A DNA stretch of 64,000 nucleotides from Bradyrhizobium tropiciagri (GTDB taxonomy: Bacteria; Pseudomonadota; Alphaproteobacteria; Rhizobiales; Xanthobacteraceae): positions 62,001 to 126,000 of the forward strand of contig NZ_LFLZ01000015.1 of the NCBI RefSeq assembly GCF_001189845.1, written 5' to 3'. Below the pieces are notes generated by a model. That model did not search any database. It saw only the letters and a program-made list of their open reading frames with translations, and was not told where the DNA came from. The position numbers and the translations under genes were made by a program. Each line of letters begins with the position of its first letter. Within the stretch, counting starts at the first letter, position 1. Below, one piece after another: positions 27,685 to 33,958 of this stretch.

Positions 27685-27840
27685 ATGATGCGCCCGCCTT
27701 TGCTGAAGCCTTGGCGTGCGCTGCCGTGAATCAGCCTGATGAAATGGCCGTCTCGACAGTCTCGGTGCACGACCTGGTCCTTTTGTCGTCGCCAGCAGCC
27801 TCGGATCGGTGAACTGCAACCGGCAGCCTGGGCGCATCAG

Positions 27841-27872
27841 AGAATCCCGCCGGCCAAAACCAGCGGGCTTCT
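27841..27872. terminator. Hairpin between convergent peptide B and cNMP-binding genes
   Basis: AGAATCCCGC and GCGGGCTTCT form a 9-of-10 bp stem around a 12-base loop. It lies between two convergent genes and can serve both strands; the minus strand also has a T-rich loop. No long U-run follows, so confidence is moderate. Confidence 0.5.
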
Positions 27873-27939
27873 CACTACTATGGTCTCGGCAAGAGGCGTC
27901 CGCTGCGTCGTGAGATCCACCATCTTCGACGCTCCGGAG

Positions 27940-28416
27940 CTATTTTGCCTGATGCACCAGCAGCTCGGCAATCCGATCATCGGCGCGGCGGAGCCTCCGA
28001 CAAAGTTCGCGACTGATATTTTGTATCACGAGGACATACGCGTGGATGTCTGCCTTACAATACATGTAGAGGCTTCGAGCCGTGAGCTCGTACAAGACGG
28101 TTTGGCTTTGCGCGGAGACCGTGGCCGATCGATTTTGCATTTCGATGAGCGTCATCTCGCCAAAAAAATCCCCGGCCTCAAGACCCGCCATCCGAATGGA
28201 GCGCCCCGAGTGCCCAAGCCTGCTCACGACGAGCTCGCCGGAATGAACGATAAACATTGAACGCCCCGGCTCTCCTTCCGCTACGATCGTGGCGCCAACG
28301 TCAAAGCGGCGCTCGACGAGCATTGAGATCAGCAGATCGAGGCTTGTATCTGACAGCCCTCCGAAGAAAGGCGTGGCGAGCAGGAAAGCTTTCAATTCGG
28401 GAGAGCTGACAGCCAT
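27940..28416 (-). CDS. Cyclic-nucleotide-binding domain protein without DNA-binding domain
   Basis: 158 residues, essentially one cNMP-binding beta-roll. The phosphate-binding cassette is visible as FFGEMTLIEMQNRSATV (Gly-Glu and Arg-Ser-Ala in the conserved places), preceded by the glycine turn of GEPGRSMFIVHSGEL. The C-terminal helices end ELLVHQAK with no helix-turn-helix, so unlike CRP it cannot bind DNA itself. It lies among the peptide genes; NHLM-type export loci often include cNMP-binding-like domains. It might sense cAMP for the export system or act on a partner. The ribosome site before ATG 28416 is weak. Confidence 0.85.
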   Translation of the reverse strand: MAVSSPELKAFLLATPFFGGLSDTSLDLLISMLVERRFDVGATIVAEGEPGRSMFIVHSGELVVSRLGHSGRSIRMAGLEAGDFFGEMTLIEMQNRSATVSAQSQTVLYELTARSLYMYCKADIHAYVLVIQNISRELCRRLRRADDRIAELLVHQAK

Positions 28417-28611
28417 CGCGCCACTATACTGCCGCTCCCAGCGGCAGCAAGCCCGGCGGTCCGAGTGAATACAGGGTCTGCTCGTTCAGGTGAGCTGGCG
28501 CCCCGCGTCTAGCCGACGCGATCGCGCCTGGGAGCTTCGCTGTGTCGGTTCGTGCGCGATCGGAGCCGGCATCGTTCGGAGTGCCGGCTCTGACGCGCAC
28601 CTACTGGCCGA

Positions 28612-28824
28612 TCACGCCGGAAACGGTCCGAACGGACCACCCGTAGGAAAGGTAGGTCCGGTGCCAGTCGGAAGCCATGGACCACGCCCGATCGTCGGAG
28701 AAACATAAATGGCCCCTCCATGACCGTCGGAAACCGGGATTCCGAAGCAACCGCCGGTCACGGATTCAAATTCCTCGTCCGACAGCGGACGGACCGTCTG
28801 ATGCTCATTCTGGTATGCACTCAT
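28612..28824 (-). CDS. Double-glycine leader peptide D (bacteriocin-like precursor, 70 aa)
   Basis: I chose ATG 28824 (MSAYQNEHQTV) because GGAG stands six bases before it, while the upstream ATG at 28836 has no ribosome site. The leader ends RPLSDEEFESVTGG. The core begins CFGIPVSDGHGGA and is dominated by Gly, Pro and Thr (GTGPTFPTGGPFGPFPA), with one cysteine right after the cleavage site. This composition differs completely from peptides A and E, so the set exports diverse cores with a common leader. Operator 78 bases upstream. Confidence 0.78.
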   Translation of the reverse strand: MSAYQNEHQTVRPLSDEEFESVTGGCFGIPVSDGHGGAIYVSPTIGRGPWLPTGTGPTFPTGGPFGPFPA

Positions 28825-28902
28825 CAAAGTCTCCATCTGTCTAAGGTGAACGGATGATCGCTGTCATCCGGGTGCAGCTTGCCGCGTCAACGCGCACTGC
28901 GC

Positions 28903-28918
28903 CGTGATCTTGATCACA
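28903..28918 (-). promoter_or_regulatory. CRP/FNR-like operator upstream of peptide D
   Basis: CGTGATCTTGATCACA; the GTGA-N6-TCAC core is extended inward to GTGATC-TT-GATCAC. It stands 78 bases before the start codon of peptide D. Another N6 palindrome (GGATGA-N6-TCATCC, 28852-28869) lies nearer the gene. Confidence 0.72.
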
Positions 28919-29034
28919 CAGTTCATACAGGCGATGCAGACCCACACTTTCCACGGGAAATCGTCGACGATCTTGCTGATTGAGGCACGGCGCTGAAGGG
29001 AGCAGATCGGCATGCCGCGCTGCCACTAAAGGTA

Positions 29035-29065
29035 ATGCGAGGTCCTCGTTTCCGAGACCTCGCAT
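29035..29065 (-). terminator. Hairpin downstream of the peptide E-F pair
   Basis: ATGCGAGGT and ACCTCGCAT pair perfectly and enclose a further CTCG/CGAG stem with one bulged base. It lies 45 bases after the stop of peptide F in the transcribed direction. No strong U-run follows. Confidence 0.5.
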
Positions 29066-29109
29066 CCATTGACCCTTTCCGGTAGCCCAAGGCACGAACC
29101 CGTTCGAAG

Positions 29110-29271
29110 CTAGCTCCGAACGGGTCCACCCGGTGAGGTGGGAATGTGAAGTTGGCTCAAAAGCCAATTTATGAAATCGGAAACAGCCGAACCGCCGGCT
29201 CCGCCATTGCCGCGGCTTCCACCGCAGGCGGAATCGAGTTCGTCAACCGTCAACTCCCGAGGCTTCTGCAT
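29110..29271 (-). CDS. Double-glycine leader peptide F (bacteriocin-like precursor, 53 aa)
   Basis: A 53-codon gene from ATG 29271 to TAG at 29110, shorter than common gene-calling limits. The leader is MQKPRELTVDELDSACGG, the same RELxxDELD..xGG pattern as peptides A and E. The core starts SRGNGGAGGSAVSDF and contains an amphipathic segment SDFINWLLSQLHIP. The only cysteine is in the leader. It starts 110 bases after the stop of peptide E, has a weak GAGAG ribosome site and no operator of its own, so it is probably co-transcribed with E. A second inverted repeat (CCCGTTCG / CGAACGGG, 29099-29124) spans its stop codon. Confidence 0.75.
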   Translation of the reverse strand: MQKPRELTVDELDSACGGSRGNGGAGGSAVSDFINWLLSQLHIPTSPGGPVRS

Positions 29272-29381
29272 GGTACGCTCTCTCATCTGTTGGGCTTGTG
29301 CCGCTTGAGATCATGCTCGCCGCCAAAGCGAAACCCATGATGCGGACTCGCGCTGGATCTCGCTTTGGTCGGACGGTATGC

Positions 29382-29612
29382 TCAAAACAGCTGGCTGATG
29401 CAGTACCCGATCCCGCCGAGGAGACCGCCGCCAATGGCACCAGGTACGGCGCCGATGCCGCCAACTGCGGCGCCACCCATGCCGCCCGTCACTCCTCCGC
29501 CCAACAGCGACTTGGCGAAATCTCCCCAGCTCCATTTGCCGCCGGCCACCGCGTCGAGTTCGTCGATGGAAAGCTCGCGAGTCGCTGCATTGTCGTTGGT
29601 GCTACGCGTCAT
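29382..29612 (-). CDS. Double-glycine leader peptide E with glycine-zipper core (76 aa)
   Basis: ATG 29612 has AAGGAGG seven bases upstream; the open frame to 29669 is dismissed. Leader MTRSTNDNAATRELSIDELDAVAGG. The core starts KWSWGDFAKSLLGGG and continues with repeated GxxxG steps (GGMGGAAVGGIGAVPGAIGG), ending GYCISQLF with one cysteine. Glycine zippers of this kind are usual in class II bacteriocins and other membrane-inserting peptides, so this is the best candidate for a pore-forming product. Operator 79 bases upstream. Confidence 0.83.
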   Translation of the reverse strand: MTRSTNDNAATRELSIDELDAVAGGKWSWGDFAKSLLGGGVTGGMGGAAVGGIGAVPGAIGGGLLGGIGYCISQLF

Positions 29613-29691
29613 CTCAGTCCTCCTTGCTGTGTTCATGGTGCGGGACCACCCCGCAACCAGAGTCAGCATGTCTCAGCTGTCCGGAGGTCTC

Positions 29692-29707
29692 CGTGAGAAT
29701 TGTCACT
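29692..29707 (-). promoter_or_regulatory. CRP/FNR-like operator upstream of peptides E and F
   Basis: CGTGAGAATTGTCACT, a GTGA-N6-TCAC core, 79 bases before the start of peptide E. It probably controls the E-F pair. Confidence 0.7.
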
Positions 29708-29819
29708 GAGCTGCACCATACCGCGATCAAGCCGGCTGATTTGAGCCGCGCGAGTTTCAAGGGTGAGGCGAACGTTGCAGCAGATCACCCGCATTCGGCG
29801 TCAGCAAACCCGTGGCGCC

Positions 29820-30347
29820 TTACAGGCGATCCCGAATGGAGTTCAGGATGCCGGTCGTTGTATCGATGACCCTCAATGCCTCCTGTGCTTTTCCGAACCC
29901 CACCGGATTTTTGTTGCATTGCTCGGACAACTGAACCAGCCGCTTTCTCTCGCTGGTCAGAATGACGTTGGTTTTATCGACCGCAAACTTGACGACACCT
30001 CGCAGCGAATTGTCGTCACCGACGTCGGTCAAATCCTTCTCCATCGTGATCAGATATTCGTAGCTGGCGAGTTCGTCGGAAATCTGCAGAAGCTCGCGGA
30101 TCGTGGAGTTGACACAGACGATGTCCCCGTTCGGCACGTCCGAGCGCTTGGCGGTCTCGACGAGATCAGTCATCAGATTCGAAAACAACGGCTTCAAGCT
30201 TTCCGCCTGCTTGCGATCGCTCTCGGAAAGTACACCGGCCCGTGACACAGGGGACCATAGCAGACCCAGCGCTACACTCGTGACGAGCACGGCTTGCCGC
30301 GCGTGCGCTGCAAAAAACCGCGTTGCCCTGCCGCTCAGCGTGTGCAT
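29820..30347 (-). CDS. Secreted protein of unknown function, divergent from export operon
   Basis: 175 residues with a signal peptide: basic N-terminus, hydrophobic VLVTSVALGLLWS and a likely cleavage near VSRAG. The mature part is helical and charged (SESDRKQAESLKPLF, LLQISDELASYEYLITMEKDL) with two cysteines (DIVCVNS, SEQCNK). I do not recognise the family. Its start is 61 bases from the start of the HlyD-like gene on the other strand, so they share a promoter region. A periplasmic helper or immunity protein for the exported peptides is conceivable, but this is guesswork from position. Confidence 0.7.
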   Translation of the reverse strand: MHTLSGRATRFFAAHARQAVLVTSVALGLLWSPVSRAGVLSESDRKQAESLKPLFSNLMTDLVETAKRSDVPNGDIVCVNSTIRELLQISDELASYEYLITMEKDLTDVGDDNSLRGVVKFAVDKTNVILTSERKRLVQLSEQCNKNPVGFGKAQEALRVIDTTTGILNSIRDRL

Positions 30348-30408
30348 TCGAAGCTTGCCACCGATTTCGCGCCGGCCATTGTTGTGACCACGTCTGATCT
30401 ATGCGAAG

Positions 30409-31764
30409 ATGCCGGCATATTCATTCAATCAATTCAGTCCTTTGCGTGCTGATATGTCGACCTCGGAAACGCTCGGACAACCGCAGAATAGGAGTGCGAC
30501 CTCCGAGCCGCAACGGGCATTTCGGGCGACGGCACTCGACCGCGCGGCCTCTCCTGAACAGCTTGACCAGCTCGTCGTCATCACCAGGCCTGCCGACTGG
30601 ATTATCACGGTCGTTTTCCTCGTTGTGGTGGTGGCCGCGGTCGTGTGGGGCATTTTCGGGCGCGTGCCCACCCGCGTCTCCGGCGAGGGAATCCTGATCA
30701 GCAATGGTGGCAAGGTGGTCGACGCGGTCTCGGCCGCTGCCGGCCGGCTGCAGTCCGTTGCCGTCACGGTCGGCGACCACGTCGACCTTGGTCAGCCGAT
30801 CGCCCAGATCGTTCAGACTGACATTGAGCAGAAGCACAAGGCGGCGGTCGAAGTATTCAGGGAGCGCCAGCGCGAATATACCGACCTCAAATCGAAGGTC
30901 GCAGCCGAGCTCGCCGCCAAGAGTCAGAATTTCGAGAAACTCGAAGCCGCACTCGAACAAGTCATCAAGGCGACCGGCCAGCGCGTCGATTATCTGTCGG
31001 TCGACGTCAAGAACCTCGAGGGGCTGCTCGCGAAGGGTTACACAACGCGACGTGCTCTGGAGGACCGGCGGCAGGAACTGAGCGATGCGCAGCAACGCCG
31101 CCTCGACGCGCAGAACGAGATTCTCAAGCTCAGGGCGCAGAAGACAGACCTGGAGACACAGCGAGAACGCGACGTTCAGCAATCCGAATTCACCCTGAAC
31201 GAAGCGCGCCGGCAAGTGAATGCAGCCGCGGAGCAGTTAAGCCAGAATACGCAGGTCCTCAGTCCGATGGAAGGCCGTGTCCTCGAAGTGAAGATCTCTC
31301 CCGGCTCGGTGCTCACGGTCGGGATGCCCGTGGTCCAGATCGAAAGCGAAGGCAGCAAGCTGCAGGCCGTCGTCTATATCCCGGCCGAACATGGCAAGCA
31401 GATCAAGCCGGGGATGGCGGTTCATCTCGAGCCGAGCACCGTCAAGCGCGATGAGTTCGGCATGATGATGGGTACGGTCTTGAGCGTCTCTGACTTCCCG
31501 ATGACTCCTCAAGGCATCAGCGCAGCACTGCACAATGAAAGCCTGGTGTCCCGCTTCTCCCACAATGGCGCGCCATATGCCGCTGAGGTGACGCTTCAGG
31601 AGGATGAGTCCACCGCGACGGGTTATCGCTGGGCCGTGGGCAAGGGGCCCGCCACTCATTTGACGAGCGGGACGCTGGCGCGCGCCGAAATCACGACCCG
31701 GCGACAACGGCCGCTCGACCTGGTGATCCCCTTGATCAGGCACCTCACGGGAATTGATGGATAA
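30409..31764 (+). CDS. NHLM/NHLP-type bacteriocin secretion protein (HlyD-family adaptor)
   Basis: 451 residues (ATG 30454, MSTSETLGQ, is an alternative start). One membrane helix near residues 64-85 (WIITVVFLVVVVAAVVWGIF) follows a cytoplasmic tail. Then come the lipoyl-like half motif (GRLQSVAVTVGDHVDLGQPI), a long coiled coil (about 140-280, EYTDLKSKVAAELAAK and on), the second lipoyl half (VLSPMEGRVLEVKISPGSVL) and a beta-barrel. The end RPLDLVIPLIRHLTG is, as I recall, typical of NHLM_micro_HlyD proteins. It bridges the ABC transporters to the outer membrane. First gene of a three-gene operon. Confidence 0.9.
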   Translation: MPAYSFNQFSPLRADMSTSETLGQPQNRSATSEPQRAFRATALDRAASPEQLDQLVVITRPADWIITVVFLVVVVAAVVWGIFGRVPTRVSGEGILISNGGKVVDAVSAAAGRLQSVAVTVGDHVDLGQPIAQIVQTDIEQKHKAAVEVFRERQREYTDLKSKVAAELAAKSQNFEKLEAALEQVIKATGQRVDYLSVDVKNLEGLLAKGYTTRRALEDRRQELSDAQQRRLDAQNEILKLRAQKTDLETQRERDVQQSEFTLNEARRQVNAAAEQLSQNTQVLSPMEGRVLEVKISPGSVLTVGMPVVQIESEGSKLQAVVYIPAEHGKQIKPGMAVHLEPSTVKRDEFGMMMGTVLSVSDFPMTPQGISAALHNESLVSRFSHNGAPYAAEVTLQEDESTATGYRWAVGKGPATHLTSGTLARAEITTRRQRPLDLVIPLIRHLTGIDG

Positions 31765-33958
31765 GCCCTCTCCTACGTCGGCAAACGCGCGGCACGGTCG
31801 CCTGTCAGGACTGCTGCGCAAGAAGGTGAAGCGGACCCCCGTCGTCCTGCAGATGGAGGCGGTCGAATGCGGCGCTGCGGTGCTCGCGATCGTTCTCGCC
31901 TATCACGGCGCCTGGATTCCCCTGGAGCAGCTCCGCATTGCTTGCGGCGTATCGCGCGACGGCAGCAAGGCAAGCAATATTGTCAGGGCAGCGCGGCGCT
32001 ATGGCCTTGTTGCAAGAGGATATAGTGTCGAGCCGTCCGCGCTGGTCCAGCTCCCGACGCCCTGTATCATCCACTGGAACTTCAATCATTTTGTAGTCCT
32101 GGAGGGTATCAAGGGCAGGAACGCCTATATCAACGATCCTGCGAGCGGCCGCAGACGCATCAGCATGGCCGAGCTCGATCTTGCCTTCACCGGGGTGGTG
32201 TTGGTCTTCGAGCGCGGCGAAGAGTTCAAAACGGTCGGCAGCAAGCCCAACGGGATCGGGCTGCTGCTGGGAGAGTTGCGTCACTCAAGGGCGGCGGTTG
32301 TCCTGCTGGTGATCGTGAGCATCGTGCTTGTCATTCCCAACATCCTTGCCGCAGGCTTTTCCAAGATTTTTGTCGATAACATCCTGATTCAGCACAGCGA
32401 TAGCTGGCTCATGCCACTCCTGATCGGAATGGCGTTAACGGCAACTTGTCGCGGGGTGATGGTCGCGGTTCGTCAGTCGGTGGCGTTACGGCTGCAGGCA
32501 AAGCTCTCTGTTGTCATGACCAGCCGCTTCCTCTGGCGTGTGATGGCGCTGCCGTTGGAATTCTTTACCCAGCGCCATGCCGGGGACGTCGCCAGCCGCG
32601 TCGCATCGAACGAGCAAATCGCGCGCCTCTTGTCCGGCGGCATTGCGATGAACGCACTCAGCTTGACGTCGGTGCTTCTCTTTGCCGGCGCGATGGCGGT
32701 CTATGACGTCAGCCTGACGGTGCTGTGCATCGCGATCGCCTTCCTGAACCTTCTCCTGCTTCGCCTGATTGGGGCGCGACGGCAGGAGCTCAGCTACCGG
32801 CTCGCGGTTGAACGGGGCAAGCTCCTGGGCGCCACGGTGGGCCTGGTGCGCACCATCGAAACCATCAAGGCAAGCGGCCTGGAAGATGATGCGTTTGGCA
32901 AATGGGCGGGCCTCCAGGCCAACAATCTGAACGCCGAACAGAAGCTCGGTGCATCGGCCATCATCCTCGACATGGTGCCGACGCTGCTCTCCGGGTTGAT
33001 GACCGCTGCGATCCTGGGGCTCGGTGGTTTGAGGGTGATCGAAGGCTCGCTGACACTTGGCAGCCTGGTTGCATTCCAATCCCTGGCGGCGAACTTCTCG
33101 GAACCATTCGAGAATCTCGTCAACTATTTCGGCGGCCTGCAGACGATCAAGGGAGCGCTCGAACGGCTCGAGGATATTCGCAAGTACCCACTCCGGCCCG
33201 CGCCGCCCAGCAACCTCGTCGATAGCGTTCCACCAAAGCTTGCTGGCAGGGTCGAGCTTCGCAACATCAGCTTCGGTTATTCGGTTCTGGAACCGCCATT
33301 GCTGGCCAACCTGTCGCTGGCGATCCCCGCGGGATCGCGCGTGGCGCTTGTCGGCGTCTCCGGTAGCGGAAAATCGACGCTCGGCAAATTGATCTGCGGG
33401 CTGTACGAGCCGTGGGCGGGAGAAATTCTCTTCGATCAATGGAAGCTGGCGGACCTTCCACCCCAGGAATTCGCAAATTCCGTCTCCTATGTAGATCAGG
33501 ACATATTTCTGTTCGAGGGGACCGCGCGCGACAATCTGACCCTTTGGGATTCGACAGTGGATGAGCGCTACTTGATCGCCGCCGCGAGGGATGCATTGAT
33601 CCACCACGACCTGGCAACACGTCCCGGAAACTACGACTGCCACATCAATGAGGGCGGAGGCAATTTCAGCGGAGGGCAACGCCAACGTATCGAGATCGCC
33701 CGGGCACTCGTCTGCAACCCGTCGATTCTCGTCCTGGACGAAGCAATGGCGGCCCTCGATCCGATCACGGAAAAAGTCATCGACGACAACCTGCGACGCC
33801 GAGGCTGCACTTGCATCATTATCGCGCACCGCCTGAGCACAGTGCGCGATTGCGACGAAATCATCGTACTGGAGCATGGCCGGATCGTGGAACGCGGCAC
33901 CCACGAACAGCTTGTCGCGCTCCAGGGCGCCTACGCAAGGCTCGTGACAAGCGAATGA
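31757..33958 (+). CDS. NHLM/NHLP-type peptidase-ABC exporter (C39 peptidase, permease, ATPase)
   Basis: 733 residues from ATG 31757, overlapping the adaptor stop by eight bases. The C39 cysteine peptidase comes first: catalytic Cys38 (QMEAVECGAA), His111 (NHFVVLEG) and Asp127 (NDPASGRR) are all present, so it should cut after the Gly-Gly of the leaders. Next is a six-helix ABC permease (about 170-470), then the ATPase with Walker A GVSGSGKST (about 533), signature FSGGQRQRIEIARAL (about 636) and Walker B ILVLDEAMAALD. It both processes and exports the precursor peptides found on either side. Confidence 0.94.
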   Translation: MDKPSPTSANARHGRLSGLLRKKVKRTPVVLQMEAVECGAAVLAIVLAYHGAWIPLEQLRIACGVSRDGSKASNIVRAARRYGLVARGYSVEPSALVQLPTPCIIHWNFNHFVVLEGIKGRNAYINDPASGRRRISMAELDLAFTGVVLVFERGEEFKTVGSKPNGIGLLLGELRHSRAAVVLLVIVSIVLVIPNILAAGFSKIFVDNILIQHSDSWLMPLLIGMALTATCRGVMVAVRQSVALRLQAKLSVVMTSRFLWRVMALPLEFFTQRHAGDVASRVASNEQIARLLSGGIAMNALSLTSVLLFAGAMAVYDVSLTVLCIAIAFLNLLLLRLIGARRQELSYRLAVERGKLLGATVGLVRTIETIKASGLEDDAFGKWAGLQANNLNAEQKLGASAIILDMVPTLLSGLMTAAILGLGGLRVIEGSLTLGSLVAFQSLAANFSEPFENLVNYFGGLQTIKGALERLEDIRKYPLRPAPPSNLVDSVPPKLAGRVELRNISFGYSVLEPPLLANLSLAIPAGSRVALVGVSGSGKSTLGKLICGLYEPWAGEILFDQWKLADLPPQEFANSVSYVDQDIFLFEGTARDNLTLWDSTVDERYLIAAARDALIHHDLATRPGNYDCHINEGGGNFSGGQRQRIEIARALVCNPSILVLDEAMAALDPITEKVIDDNLRRRGCTCIIIAHRLSTVRDCDEIIVLEHGRIVERGTHEQLVALQGAYARLVTSE

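Noticed and set aside
30380..30400. Possible CRP-like site before the export operon (TGTGACCACGTCTGAT)
   Set aside because: Only the left half matches; the right half lacks TCAC, so it does not belong with the five clear sites.
32486..33904. 472-codon minus-strand open frame
   Set aside because: Shadow of the peptidase-ABC gene, which has complete catalytic and ATPase motifs on the other strand.
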